Shown one piece after another: positions 8,420-20,891 of a DNA stretch of 64,000 nucleotides. The notes beneath the pieces are model-generated. The model saw nothing but the letters and a program-made list of their open reading frames with translations, was not told where the DNA came from and searched no databases. Position 1 is the first letter of the stretch. Every line of letters begins with the position of its first letter. A program made the position numbers and the translations under genes. Origin of the DNA: Streptomyces longhuiensis (GTDB taxonomy: Bacteria; Actinomycetota; Actinomycetes; Streptomycetales; Streptomycetaceae); contig NZ_CP085173.1 of the NCBI RefSeq assembly GCF_020616555.1, positions 6,712,001 through 6,776,000 on the forward strand. The letters are read 5' to 3'.

Positions 8420-10636
8420 ATGGACACCGACGGCACGCAGGGCGCTGGCGGCACGCACGACGCTCGTGGCACACACGCCACACCGGTGCCGCGCCCCGCG
8501 GGGCCGCCGACGCCGCCGGCGGTGTCGGCCATTGGGGGAACCGGCGGGGGAACGGGCATCGGTTCGTCCGCGCGCCCCAGCGCCCCGCCGCCCCGCCCCA
8601 CGCACGCTCCCGGCGCCGCCGGAGCGTCCGACGGAGCCGTCGGGGCCGCCTTCCTCGGGTGGCTGAGAGCCCCGCGGCCCGCCGCCGAACCGGGCATCTG
8701 GCGGTTCGCGCACCGGCCGAGGCCCGCGCAGGAGCCCGAGGTGATCCCGGCCCGGCAGCTCCTCGGCGGAGCGGTGATCGCGTTCCTCGTGGGGTGGCTC
8801 GTCTGGTCGCTGCTGTGGAACGGCTACCTCGGCGGCTGGTGGCTGCTCCCGCTGTACGCGATGGTCCCCGACTCCTGGGCCCAGCCGCACTCCGTCGGCT
8901 CGGTCGTCGTGGTCTACCTGTACTACGCCGTGTTCGCCGTCGGCATCATGATCGCCGTCGGCCGGCTCGGCCGCTGGGGTGAGGTCTGGCGCCGCTACGG
9001 CCTGCCGGCCTGGCGCAAGGCCGTCCCCGTCGCCCAGGAGCGGCCGCCCACGCCCGAGGAGGACCCGGCACGCTGGCCCCAGCTCCGGGCCGCGGGCGCC
9101 GCCGACGCCGCCGACCGGCTCGCCGCCGACGCCCGCGCCGGGCTGATGCGCGACGTGGACCAGGCCCGGATCGCCCGCGCCTGGCAGGGCGTCCGCCGCG
9201 GCAGCCACCCCCTCGCCTCGTTCAGCGCGGCCGTCGTCAAGGACGGCGCCGCCGCCTGCCTGCACCCCTCCGGCGCGCGCGACCTGCCCGCCCGCGCCGC
9301 CCGCCACGACCTCGCCACCGCCCAGGTCAGGATCGGCACGACCGCCGACGACCCGCGCAACCCCTACGCCTACCGCGGCACGGGCCTCGCCTTCGGGCCC
9401 GATCTGCTCGGCACCTCGCTGCTCGCCGTCGGCCCCGCGGGCGCCGGCAAGACCGGCAGCGTCGTCTGGCCGCTCGCCGAGTCCCTGTGCCTGGGCGCCC
9501 TGGCCGGCCGCGCCGCCGTCGTGGTCGTCGGCCCCGCGGGGTCCGGCCTCGGCGCCGCCGACGGCTACGACGTCGTCATCCGCATCGGCCACCCCGAGTC
9601 CGTCCACGACCTGGACCTGTACGGCGGCACGAGCGACCCCGACGAGGCCGCGGCGGTGCTCGCCGAGGCCCTCGTCGGGGACCTCGCCGACCCGCACCCC
9701 GGCGGCGACAGTCGCCGCTCCACCACCGTCATCGCCCAGCTCATCGGTCCGTACCACGCCGTCCACGGCCGTTTCCCGTCCGTGCCCGAGCTGCGCCGGC
9801 TCCTCGACGGCGCCCCGGAGCCGCTCGCCGCGCTGCGGCAGGCGCTCACCGACGCGGGTCACGAGGCGATGATCCGCGAACTCGACGCGCGCGAGCGGCA
9901 GCTGGGGCACCCGGGGGACGTGGGCGCGGTGCTCGCCGACCGGGTGGCGCTCCTCGACCGGCCCGCGTTCGCCTCGTTCTTCGACACGACGGGCCGGGGC
10001 AGGCCGTTCTCGCTGCGCGCCCTCGACCACCCCGTACGCGTCCGCATCGACCTGCCCGAACGCGGGCACGCCGACGCGTCACGGATCCTCGCGCGCCTCG
10101 TGCTCGCCCAGTTCGTCGCCAGCGCGTCGGTGCGCGACGACCGTTCGCTCTTCGCCTGCCTGATCCTGGACGACGCGACCGGAGCCGTGACCCCGCAGGC
10201 GGTGCGCGGCATCCAGCGGCTGCGGTCCGCGAACGCGGGCGCCGTCCTGACCCTGCGCACCCTCGACGACGTGCCCCGGCCCCTGCGCGGACCGCTCCTC
10301 GGCGCCGTCGGCTGCCGCATGGCGCTGTCCGGCCTCACCCCGTGGGACGGCCAGGACTTCGCCGAGGTGTGGGGCAAGGAGTGGACCGAGACGCGGGACG
10401 TCACCGACCGGCAGATCATCGCGGAGACCCCCCTCGGCAAGACCGTCCACATGCTGCGCCGCGTCATCACCGGCAACGCGCCGACCGCACGGGCCGTCAC
10501 CGTCCGTCAGGTCGAGCGCGAGCGCTGGTCCGCCTCCGAACTGGCGCACGCCGTGCCACCCGGCCACGCCGTCCTGTCCCTGACGACGGTGCGGGGCGAG
10601 CACGCGCCCCCGCTCCTGGTGGACCTGCGCGACTGA
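8420..10636 (+). CDS. Membrane-anchored TraG/VirD4/HerA-like ATPase
   Basis: 738 residues. A Pro/Gly/Thr-rich disordered N-terminus (1-90) is followed by two membrane helices at about 113-135 and 158-182. A cytoplasmic NTPase domain follows, with Walker A GPAGAGKTG at 338-346 and a Walker B-like LFACLILDD near 575. The order TM-TM-ATPase, and the text around PYAYRGTGLAFGPDLLGTSLL, resemble type IV coupling proteins and HerA/FtsK-type pumps. No conjugation, relaxase or mating-pair gene is nearby, so a role in DNA transfer is not supported; a conserved chromosomal function is more likely. The start has GGGGGCAAGGGC upstream. Function unknown. Confidence 0.8.
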   Translation: MDTDGTQGAGGTHDARGTHATPVPRPAGPPTPPAVSAIGGTGGGTGIGSSARPSAPPPRPTHAPGAAGASDGAVGAAFLGWLRAPRPAAEPGIWRFAHRPRPAQEPEVIPARQLLGGAVIAFLVGWLVWSLLWNGYLGGWWLLPLYAMVPDSWAQPHSVGSVVVVYLYYAVFAVGIMIAVGRLGRWGEVWRRYGLPAWRKAVPVAQERPPTPEEDPARWPQLRAAGAADAADRLAADARAGLMRDVDQARIARAWQGVRRGSHPLASFSAAVVKDGAAACLHPSGARDLPARAARHDLATAQVRIGTTADDPRNPYAYRGTGLAFGPDLLGTSLLAVGPAGAGKTGSVVWPLAESLCLGALAGRAAVVVVGPAGSGLGAADGYDVVIRIGHPESVHDLDLYGGTSDPDEAAAVLAEALVGDLADPHPGGDSRRSTTVIAQLIGPYHAVHGRFPSVPELRRLLDGAPEPLAALRQALTDAGHEAMIRELDARERQLGHPGDVGAVLADRVALLDRPAFASFFDTTGRGRPFSLRALDHPVRVRIDLPERGHADASRILARLVLAQFVASASVRDDRSLFACLILDDATGAVTPQAVRGIQRLRSANAGAVLTLRTLDDVPRPLRGPLLGAVGCRMALSGLTPWDGQDFAEVWGKEWTETRDVTDRQIIAETPLGKTVHMLRRVITGNAPTARAVTVRQVERERWSASELAHAVPPGHAVLSLTTVRGEHAPPLLVDLRD

Positions 10637-10776
10637 GGCGGCCCGCTGAGTCGGGGGAGGCCGCAGACGTACGTACGGTGAGGCAGAATCGACACTGGTC
10701 GTTCATACGTACCGGCCAAAAGATCCACAGGATCCGCCCCCACCCGAGCACCATCTGCCGCACACCTGAAGGCCTC

Positions 10777-12474
10777 ATGCCGCCCACGCTCGCCTCCCTC
10801 GTCCACCACTCCGCGCTCAAGCTGACCGTGCGCGCCGGGGAGGAACGGCTGGACACCGCCGTGCGCTGGGCCCACGTCAGTGAGCTCGCCGACCCCGTGC
10901 CGTACATGGAGGGCGGCGAACTGCTCCTGTTCACCGCGCTCAAGCTGGACGCGGAGGACCCGGACGCGATGCGTCGCTACGTGAAGCGGCTCGCGGGCGC
11001 CGGGGTCGTCGGGCTCGGCTTCGCCGTCGGCGTCAACTACGACGCGGTGCCGCAGGCACTCGTGGACGCGGCGCGCGAGGAGGAGTTCCCGCTCCTCGAA
11101 GTGCCGCGCCGCACCCCCTTCATCGCCATCAGCAAGGCCGTCTCCGCCGCCATCGCCGCCGACCAGTACCGCGCCGTCACCGCGGGGTTCGCCGCCCAGC
11201 GCGAGCTGACCAAGCAGGCGCTGAGCGGCGGCCCCGAGGGGCTGCTCGGCGCGCTCGCGGGCCAGGTCGACGGCTGGGCCGCGCTGTACGACGCCTCGGG
11301 CGCCGTGGTCGCCGCCGCGCCGGAGTGGGCCGGGCGCCGGGCGGCCCGGCTCGTCGCCGACGTCGAGCGGCTGCGCGAGCGGCCCGCCCCGGCCAGCTCC
11401 GTGGTCGGCGGCAGCGAACAGCACGGCGGCGGCGACGAGGACCGCGTGGAACTGCACTCGCTCGGTACCGGACGCAGGCCCCGCGCCGCGCTCGCCGTCG
11501 GCACCGCCGCGGCCCTCGGCACCGCCGAGCGCTACGCGCTGCACTCCGCCATCGCCCTGCTCACCCTCACCACCGAGCGCTCCCGCTCGCTGCACTCCGC
11601 CGAGCAGCGCATCGGCGCCGCGGTCCTGCGGATGCTGCTCGCCGGGGAGCCCGAGCACGCCAGGACCGTCGCGGGGGACCTGTACGGAGGGCTGCTCGAC
11701 GCGCCCTTCCGGATGATCGTCGCCGAGGTCGCGTCCGCGTCGGCGGGCCGTGCGCACGCCGACGGGCACGCGCGCGTGGCCCTCGACAAGCCGGAGCGGC
11801 CCGCGCCGGGCACGGGGGCCGCGGCCGTCGCCGCCTCCGGTGACCCGCTCACCGGACTCGCCGACGTCGTGGAGGCCGCCGCGGCCCGCTCCGGCGAGGC
11901 CGTCCTCGTGGTGCCCGACGGGGACCGGCTCGTCCTGCTCGCCGCCGACGGCGGCGCGTCCACGAGCGCCTGCACCCAGTACGCCGAGGCCCTGGAGACC
12001 GCCCGCCTGACCCAGCGCGAGCAGGGCGGCGCGGGCGAGGACGACGAACTCGTGGTGGGCCTGTCCGCACCGGCCGGGCCGATCGCCGCCGCGACCGCGT
12101 ACAAGCAGGCGGAGCAGGCCCTGTCGGTCGCCCGGCGGCGCGGGCGCGCCCTCGTCGAGCACGAGGAGGTCGCGGCGGGCTCCGTCGTGCCGCTGCTCGC
12201 CGACGACGCCGTACGCGCCTTCGCCGACGGTCTCCTGCGAGCCCTGAAGGACCACGACGCGACCGGCCGCGGCGACCTCGTGGCGTCGCTGCGCGCCTGG
12301 CTGTCGCGGCACGGCCAGTGGGACGCGGCCGCCGCCGACCTCGGCGTGCACCGCCACACCCTGCGCTACCGGATGCGGCGCGTCGAGGAGATCCTCGGCC
12401 GCTCGCTGGACGACCCGGACGTGCGCATGGAGCTGTGGCTGGCCCTCAAGGCGACGAGCGCGGGCGGCGAATAG
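10777..12474 (+). CDS. PucR-family transcriptional regulator
   Basis: 565 residues. The N-terminal PucR ligand-sensing region is at 1-130 (begins PPTLASLVHHSALKLTVRAG). A central GGDEF-like/CdaR region follows, and a C-terminal PucR-type helix-turn-helix (AADLGVHRHTLRYRMRRVEE) lies at about 520-540. The ATG at 10777 gives exactly the family N-terminus; the frame is open upstream only within the preceding gene. PucR proteins sense nitrogen compounds and activate or repress catabolic genes. Position directly before the aldehyde dehydrogenase and near gabT and the polyamine importer suggests it controls this region, in the way PucR-like regulators have been linked to polyamine use in Streptomyces. 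That link is inference. Confidence 0.9.
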   Translation: MPPTLASLVHHSALKLTVRAGEERLDTAVRWAHVSELADPVPYMEGGELLLFTALKLDAEDPDAMRRYVKRLAGAGVVGLGFAVGVNYDAVPQALVDAAREEEFPLLEVPRRTPFIAISKAVSAAIAADQYRAVTAGFAAQRELTKQALSGGPEGLLGALAGQVDGWAALYDASGAVVAAAPEWAGRRAARLVADVERLRERPAPASSVVGGSEQHGGGDEDRVELHSLGTGRRPRAALAVGTAAALGTAERYALHSAIALLTLTTERSRSLHSAEQRIGAAVLRMLLAGEPEHARTVAGDLYGGLLDAPFRMIVAEVASASAGRAHADGHARVALDKPERPAPGTGAAAVAASGDPLTGLADVVEAAAARSGEAVLVVPDGDRLVLLAADGGASTSACTQYAEALETARLTQREQGGAGEDDELVVGLSAPAGPIAAATAYKQAEQALSVARRRGRALVEHEEVAAGSVVPLLADDAVRAFADGLLRALKDHDATGRGDLVASLRAWLSRHGQWDAAAADLGVHRHTLRYRMRRVEEILGRSLDDPDVRMELWLALKATSAGGE

Positions 12475-12490
12475 GCCCGCCGGGCCGACC

Positions 12491-12601
12491 TTCCGGACAG
12501 AACCCGCACCCGCCTCTGCCAAAGCGGCGCGCCGCACTCGTGGACTCCGACAGGTCGGACAAACACGGCTCCGGCCGGGCCCGCCTACCGTTGGTCCGGA
12601 A
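12491..12601. promoter_or_regulatory. Palindromes upstream of the aldehyde dehydrogenase, candidate PucR operator
   Basis: A 14-base palindrome TCCGACAGGTCGGA lies at 12546-12559. It is flanked by a perfect 8-base inverted pair, TTCCGGAC (12491-12498) and GTCCGGAA (12594-12601). The set lies wholly in the 169-base gap between the PucR gene and the dehydrogenase. Position suggests an operator or a leader structure; no known binding motif was matched. Confidence 0.35.
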
Positions 12602-12643
12602 AGACCCCAGTACACACCCACTGCGGAAGGGCCGGGACCGACT

Positions 12644-14089
12644 ATGACCGCCACTCACGCCTTCTGGCTCGCGGGCCGCGAGGCCACCGGTGACGCCACC
12701 TTCGACGTCACCAACTCCTACGACGGTCGGCTGGTCGGCAAGGTCAGCGTGCCCACGGACGCGCAGGTCGAGGAAGCCGTCGCCGCCGCGTACGCCGTCC
12801 GCGACGAGTTCGCCGCCACCCCCGCCCACGTACGGGCCAAGGCCCTCAACCACGTGGCCGACCGGCTGACCGAGCGCACCGAGGAGATCGCCCAGCTGAT
12901 CTCCGCCGAGAACGGCAAGCCCATCAAGTGGGCGCGCGGCGAGGTCGGCCGTGCCGTCTCCGTCTTCCGCTTCTCCGCCGAGGAGGCCCGCCGCTTCAAC
13001 GGCGGCGAGGCCCAGCGCCTCGACACCGACGCGGGCGGCACCGGCCGGCTCGCCCTGACCCGCCGCATTCCGCACGGCGTGGTCCTCGGCATCGCGCCGT
13101 TCAACTTCCCGCTGAACCTCAGCGCCCACAAGGTCGCCCCGGCCATCGCCGTCGGCGCCCCGATCATCCTCAAGCCGGCCCCGGCCACGCCGATCTCCTC
13201 GCTGATCCTCGGCGAGCTGCTCGCCGAGACGGACCTCCCGGCCGGCTCCTGGTCCGTCCTCACGGTCCCGAACGACCGCATGCCCGCCCTGGTCCAGGAC
13301 GAGCGCCTGCCGGTCATCTCCTTCACCGGCTCGGGCCCGGTCGGCTACGCGATCATGGACAGCGTGCCGCGCAAGCACTGCACGCTGGAGCTCGGCGGCA
13401 ACGGTGCGGCCGTCGTCCTCGGCGACTGGGCCTCCGACGAGGACCTGGACTGGGCGGCGACCCGCATCGCCACCTTCTCCAACTACCAGGGCGGCCAGTC
13501 CTGCATCTCCGTGCAGCGCGTCATCGCCGACGCCTCCCTGTACGAGCGGCTCCTGCCGAAGATCGTCGCGGCCGTCGAGGCGCAGGTCACCGGTGACCCC
13601 GCGGACGACGCCACGGACGTCGGCCCGCTGGTCAGCGAGGACGCCGCCAAGCGCGTGGAGTCCTGGGTCGACGAGGCCGTCGCCGCGGGCGCCTCGCTGC
13701 TCGCGGGCGGCAAGCGCGAGGGCGCCACGTACGCCCCGACCGTCCTCGCCGACGTGCCGGCCGACGTGACGATCTCCTGCGAGGAGGTCTTCGGACCGGT
13801 CCTCACGGTCAAGAAGGTCGACGGCGAGGCCGAGGCCTTCGCCGCGGTCAACGACTCCAAGTACGGCCTCCAGGCGGGCGTCTTCACGCACGACCTGCAG
13901 ACCGCGTTCCGCGCCCACCGCGCCCTCGAGGTCGGCGGTGTGGTCATCGGCGACGTCCCGTCCTACCGCGCGGACCAGATGCCGTACGGCGGCGCCAAGC
14001 AGTCCGGCGTGGGCCGCGAGGGCGTGCGCTACGCGATGGACGACTACACGTACGAGCGCGTGCTCGTCCTGACGGGCCTCGCCCTGTAG
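12644..14089 (+). CDS. NAD(P)-dependent aldehyde dehydrogenase
   Basis: 481 residues, usual family length. The general base is Glu249 in TLELGGNGA, the catalytic nucleophile Cys287 is in GGQSCISVQRV, and the coenzyme segment IAPFNFPLNLSAHKVAPAI lies near 145. The C-terminus holds EEVFGPVLTVKKV and GGAKQSGVGREGVRYAMDDYT. Activity: oxidation of an aldehyde to a carboxylate. Next to gabT and an amine oxidase, probable substrates are succinate semialdehyde, 4-aminobutanal or gamma-glutamyl-4-aminobutanal; sequence alone does not decide. It is followed by two tandem terminator hairpins, so it ends a transcription unit. Confidence 0.92.
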   Translation: MTATHAFWLAGREATGDATFDVTNSYDGRLVGKVSVPTDAQVEEAVAAAYAVRDEFAATPAHVRAKALNHVADRLTERTEEIAQLISAENGKPIKWARGEVGRAVSVFRFSAEEARRFNGGEAQRLDTDAGGTGRLALTRRIPHGVVLGIAPFNFPLNLSAHKVAPAIAVGAPIILKPAPATPISSLILGELLAETDLPAGSWSVLTVPNDRMPALVQDERLPVISFTGSGPVGYAIMDSVPRKHCTLELGGNGAAVVLGDWASDEDLDWAATRIATFSNYQGGQSCISVQRVIADASLYERLLPKIVAAVEAQVTGDPADDATDVGPLVSEDAAKRVESWVDEAVAAGASLLAGGKREGATYAPTVLADVPADVTISCEEVFGPVLTVKKVDGEAEAFAAVNDSKYGLQAGVFTHDLQTAFRAHRALEVGGVVIGDVPSYRADQMPYGGAKQSGVGREGVRYAMDDYTYERVLVLTGLAL

Positions 14090-14103
14090 GACGCGGCAAG
14101 ACC

Positions 14104-14173
14104 CCGGCGTACGCCTGATCCGTACGCCGGCCATGGACGGCCGGAGCCCACTGTGCGGGGGCTCCGGCCGTCC
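14104..14173 (+). terminator. Two tandem terminator hairpins after the aldehyde dehydrogenase
   Basis: First hairpin: perfect 10-bp stem, 14104-14113 with 14121-14130, loop of 7. Second: perfect 15-bp stem, 14135-14149 with 14159-14173, loop of 9. Neither is followed by a T-run, which is usual for Streptomyces terminators. Confidence 0.8.
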
Positions 14174-14354
14174 GCGTTCCCGGGCCTGCGTTTGACGGCG
14201 GGCCCGACGGACCCATGTCCCCCGGATGCCACAGCCGATGACCCGATCGGTGCGCGAGGGGTGGTCGGGTTGCCGGTTTTCGGGTACATACGACCGAGTA
14301 GCACCCGTCGGTAGTCGATGCCGAACGGCCCCTACTCGCGGCGAGGTGAGCCCC

Positions 14355-16295
14355 ATGGCGGCCCCAACTTCCCAGCAGCCATCCGTGACGGAACGCGAGG
14401 CCCGGCAGGTAGCCGAGGCCGCGCGCGAACAGGGCTGGCGCAAGCCGAGCTTCGCCAAGGAGCTCTTCCTCGGGCGCTTCAGGCTGGACCTGATCCACCC
14501 CCATCCACAGCCGGCGGGCGAGGACGTCCGGCGCGGCGAGGAGTTCCTCGCCAAGCTGCGCGACTTCTGCGAGACGCGCATCGACTCGGCCCGTATCGAG
14601 CGCGAGGCGCGGATCCCCGACGAGGTGATCAACGGGCTCAAGGAGCTCGGCGCCCTCGGCATGAAGATCGACATCAAGTACGGCGGCCTCGGCCTCACGC
14701 AGGTCTACTACAACAAGGCCCTCGCCCTGGTCGGCTCCGCCAATCCCGCGATCGGCGCCCTCCTGTCGGCCCACCAGTCCATCGGTGTACCGCAGCCGCT
14801 GAAGATCTTCGGGACGCAGGAGCAGAAGGACGCCTTCCTGCCGCGCTGTGCCCGCACCGACATCACCGCGTTCCTGCTGACCGAGCCCGACGTCGGCTCG
14901 GACCCGGCGCGCCTCGCCACGACCGCGGTGCCCGACGGGGACTCGTACGTCCTCGACGGCGTGAAGCTGTGGACGACGAACGGCGTCGTCGCCGACCTGC
15001 TCGTCGTCATGGCGCGGGTGCCGAAGGCGGAGGGGCGCAAGGGCGGCATCACCGCCTTCGTCGTCGAGGCCGACTCCGAAGGGATCACGGTCGAGAACCG
15101 CAACGCCTTCATGGGCCTGCGCGGCCTGGAGAACGGCGTGACCCGCTTCCACCAGGTCAGGGTCCCGGCCGCGAACCGCATCGGCCCCGAGGGCGCCGGT
15201 CTCAAGATCGCCCTCACCACCCTCAACACGGGCCGGCTCTCGCTGCCCGCGATGTGCGTGGGCGCGGGCAAGTGGTGCCTGAAGATCGCCCGCGAGTGGT
15301 CGGGTGCCCGCGAGCAGTGGGGCAAGCCGGTCGCGTTCCACGAGGCGGTCGGCCAGAAGATCTCGTTCATCGCCGCCACGACCTTCGCGCTCGAAGCCGT
15401 CGTCGACCTGTCCTCGCAGATGGCCGACGAGAACCGCAACGACATCCGCATCGAGGCCGCCCTCGCCAAGCTCTTCGGCTCCGAGATGGGCTGTCTGATG
15501 GCCGACGAGCTGGTCCAGATCCGCGGCGGCCGCGGCTTCGAGACCGCCGAGTCCCTCGCCGCGCGCGGTGAACGCGCCGTCCCCGCCGAGCAGCTCCTGC
15601 GCGACCTGCGGATCAACCGCATCTTCGAGGGCTCGACGGAGATCATGCACCTGCTCATCGCCCGCGAGGCCGTGGACGCGCACCTGTCCGTCGCCGGCGA
15701 CCTGATCGACCCCGACAAGTCCCTGTCCGACAAGGCGAAGGCGGGCGCGAAGGCCGGCGGCTTCTACGCCCGCTGGCTGCCGAAGCTCGTCGCCGGACCC
15801 GGTCAGCTCCCCAACTCCTACAGCGAGTTCCACCCCGACGGCCACGTCGACCTCTCCGGCCATCTGCGCTACGTGGAGCGCTCGGCGCGCAAGCTGGCCC
15901 GCTCCACCTTCTACGCCATGTCCCGCTGGCAGGGAAAGATGGAGACCAAGCAGGGCTTCCTCGGCCGGATCGTCGACATCGGCGCCGAACTCTTCGCGAT
16001 GAGCGCGGCCTGCGTACGGGCCGAGCACCTGCGCGGCACCGGCGAACACGGCCGCGAGGCCTACCAGCTCGCCGACGTGTTCTGCCGCCAGTCCCGCGTC
16101 CGCGTCGACGAACTCTTCGGGCGCCTGTGGCACAACACCGACGAACTGGACCGCAAGGTCACCAAGGGCGTCCTCGGTGGGTCCTACACCTGGCTGGAGG
16201 AGGGTGTCATCGACCCGAGCGGCGAGGGCGCGTGGATCGCGGACGCGACCCCCGGCCCCTCGAAGCGGGAGAACGTCCACCGCCCCATCCGCTGA
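14355..16295 (+). CDS. Acyl-CoA dehydrogenase with extended C-terminal domain
   Basis: 646 residues, about 250 longer than short-chain family members and close to the very-long-chain/ACAD9-like group. FAD and substrate motifs are LLTEPDVGSDPARLATTA and KLWTTNG in the middle domain; IRGGRGFETAESL and RINRIFEGSTEIMHLLIARE close the active site, with the Glu of FEGS as probable base. The remaining 180 residues form a helical extension, as in VLCAD. It would dehydrogenate a fatty acyl-CoA at the alpha-beta position. The start at 14355 has a GGCGAGGTGAG ribosome site; the upstream open frame runs through the terminator region and is not coding. Confidence 0.88.
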   Translation: MAAPTSQQPSVTEREARQVAEAAREQGWRKPSFAKELFLGRFRLDLIHPHPQPAGEDVRRGEEFLAKLRDFCETRIDSARIEREARIPDEVINGLKELGALGMKIDIKYGGLGLTQVYYNKALALVGSANPAIGALLSAHQSIGVPQPLKIFGTQEQKDAFLPRCARTDITAFLLTEPDVGSDPARLATTAVPDGDSYVLDGVKLWTTNGVVADLLVVMARVPKAEGRKGGITAFVVEADSEGITVENRNAFMGLRGLENGVTRFHQVRVPAANRIGPEGAGLKIALTTLNTGRLSLPAMCVGAGKWCLKIAREWSGAREQWGKPVAFHEAVGQKISFIAATTFALEAVVDLSSQMADENRNDIRIEAALAKLFGSEMGCLMADELVQIRGGRGFETAESLAARGERAVPAEQLLRDLRINRIFEGSTEIMHLLIAREAVDAHLSVAGDLIDPDKSLSDKAKAGAKAGGFYARWLPKLVAGPGQLPNSYSEFHPDGHVDLSGHLRYVERSARKLARSTFYAMSRWQGKMETKQGFLGRIVDIGAELFAMSAACVRAEHLRGTGEHGREAYQLADVFCRQSRVRVDELFGRLWHNTDELDRKVTKGVLGGSYTWLEEGVIDPSGEGAWIADATPGPSKRENVHRPIR

Positions 16296-16361
16296 ACCGC
16301 GCCCCGGGGCCCGCGGGTATCTTGCTCACCGCGAGGCCCATGGGCCCCGGGGGAGATGGCG

Positions 16362-16748
16362 ATGCGAGACGAGCGCACGTACCGCAACGACCTGGAACGA
16401 CGGTTCCTCGACCAAGCGCTGAAGACACGCACCCGCGGCTTCTGGCTCCTCGTCGTCGCCGCGCTGCTGTGGCTGTACGTCCTGGCCCGGCTCCTGCTGA
16501 CGCCGGGCGTCCTCCTCGCGTCCGGCGGTGAACACGGCGCCGGCTGCGACGACCCGCTCCTCTTCGAGGAGATCCGCAGCGGATACGACGACAGCATCGC
16601 CGACGTCTGCGTCCTCGAGCCCTGGCCGATGATCTTCGCCGTCCTCGCGCTCTCCCTCCCCATCGGGATGGCCGGCGCGATCCTCTACGTGCGCGGTGTC
16701 CTCAGCGCCAACCTCAGTCACTACGTTCGGTCCATGACCGGGAGGTGA
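16362..16748 (+). CDS. Small two-helix membrane protein
   Basis: 128 residues. The N-terminus is charged ([17 protein letters not shown]). Two hydrophobic segments follow at about 26-50 and 88-112, separated by an acidic loop with two Cys (GCDD, DVCVL) that would face outward. The ATG at 16362 is chosen over the one at 16356 because the latter abuts the GGGGGAG ribosome site, whereas 16362 leaves the normal 6-base gap. The frame end overlaps a possible GTG start of secA by 4 bases. Function not recognised. Confidence 0.72.
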   Translation: MRDERTYRNDLERRFLDQALKTRTRGFWLLVVAALLWLYVLARLLLTPGVLLASGGEHGAGCDDPLLFEEIRSGYDDSIADVCVLEPWPMIFAVLALSLPIGMAGAILYVRGVLSANLSHYVRSMTGR

Positions 16749-16813
16749 GTCGGTCCCGCCTCCTTGCCTCAAAGCCCCACGAGGCGGACATTGGGTACAG
16801 GGGGGAGGCTCCT

Positions 16814-19558
<2,745 letters not shown>

Positions 19559-19607
19559 CGAACCGCCGGGGGACGCGCTGTGCAGGAGGACCGGAGGCCA
19601 CGCCACA

Positions 19608-20891
19608 ATGGGGGGTATGAGCGACAGCGCATCCCCCCTCGCGGACCCGCACCTCGTCTTCGACCCCGCCGGCTCGGACGGCCCGCGGGACGTCGTCATC
19701 CTCGGCTCCACGGGCTCGATCGGCACGCAGGCCATCGACCTGGTGCTGCGCAACCCCGACCGGTTCACGGTCACGGCGCTGTCCGCCGCGGGCGGCCGGG
19801 TCGGTCTGCTCGCCGAACAGGCCAGGCAGCTGCGCGTACGCACCGTCGCGGTCGCCCGCGAGGACGTCGTGCCCGCCCTGCGCGAGGCCCTGCGGGCGCA
19901 GTACGCCGACGGCGAGCCGCTCCCCGAGATCCTGGCGGGCCCCGACGCGGCCACCCAGCTCGCCGCCTCTTCCTGCCACACGGTGCTCAACGGCATCACC
20001 GGATCGATCGGCCTCGCCCCGACACTCGCCGCCCTGGAGGCCGGACGCACGCTGGCCCTCGCCAACAAGGAGTCGCTCATCGTGGGCGGCCCCCTGGTCA
20101 AGGCGCTCGCGAAGCCGGGCCAGATCATCCCGGTCGACTCCGAGCACGCCGCGCTCTTCCAGGCCCTCGCGGCCGGCAAGCGCTCGGACGTCCGCAAGCT
20201 CGTCGTCACCGCGTCCGGCGGCCCCTTCCGGGGACGGACCAAGGCGGACCTCGCGCACGTCACGCCCGAGGACGCGCTCGCGCACCCGACCTGGGCGATG
20301 GGCCCGGTCATCACCGTCAACTCGGCGACTCTCGTCAACAAGGGTCTGGAGGTGATCGAGGCGCACCTCCTCTACGACATCCCGTTCGAGCGGATCGAGG
20401 TGGTCGTGCACCCGCAGTCGTACGTGCACTCCATGGTCGAGTTCACGGACGGCTCCACCCTCGCCCAGGCCACGCCGCCCGACATGCGCGGACCCATCGC
20501 CATCGGCCTCGGCTGGCCCGAGCGGATCCCCGACGCGGCGCCCGCGTTCGACTGGACGAAGGCGTCGAGCTGGGAGTTCTTCCCCCTCGACACCGAGGCC
20601 TTCCCCTCGGTCGGGCTCGCCCGGCACGTCGGGGAGCTCGCGGGCACGGCCCCGGCAGTGTTCAATGCCGCAAACGAGGAGTGCGTCGACGCGTTCCTGA
20701 ACGGCGCGCTGCCGTTCAACGGCATCATGGACACCGTCACGAAGGTCGTCGAGGAACACGGCGTACCTTCGACCACGACGTCGGGAACTTCCCTGACCGT
20801 CGCGGACGTCCTCGAAGCGGAGACCTGGGCACGCGCCCGGGCCCGCGAACTGACGGCACAGGCGACATCGACCGCGGAGGCTCGTGCATGA
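19608..20891 (+). CDS. dxr: 1-deoxy-D-xylulose 5-phosphate reductoisomerase
   Basis: 427 residues. The NADPH motif [13 protein letters not shown] is near residue 35, [11 protein letters not shown] near 150, [10 protein letters not shown] with the metal/substrate ligands near 180, and [12 protein letters not shown] near 280. It catalyses the second step of the MEP isoprenoid pathway, DXP to 2-C-methyl-D-erythritol 4-phosphate. Two ATGs (19608, 19617) are possible; upstream GGAGG fits 19608 slightly better, and the choice changes only three residues. It overlaps rseP by 4 bases (ATGA), and the MEP gene ispG follows rseP. Confidence 0.95.
   Translation: MGGMSDSASPLADPHLVFDPAGSDGPRDVVILGSTGSIGTQAIDLVLRNPDRFTVTALSAAGGRVGLLAEQARQLRVRTVAVAREDVVPALREALRAQYADGEPLPEILAGPDAATQLAASSCHTVLNGITGSIGLAPTLAALEAGRTLALANKESLIVGGPLVKALAKPGQIIPVDSEHAALFQALAAGKRSDVRKLVVTASGGPFRGRTKADLAHVTPEDALAHPTWAMGPVITVNSATLVNKGLEVIEAHLLYDIPFERIEVVVHPQSYVHSMVEFTDGSTLAQATPPDMRGPIAIGLGWPERIPDAAPAFDWTKASSWEFFPLDTEAFPSVGLARHVGELAGTAPAVFNAANEECVDAFLNGALPFNGIMDTVTKVVEEHGVPSTTTSGTSLTVADVLEAETWARARARELTAQATSTAEARA

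Noticed and set aside
8420..10636. Part of an integrative conjugative element
   Set aside because: The ATPase resembles a coupling protein, but there is no integrase, relaxase, att site or tRNA edge and no change in base composition around it.
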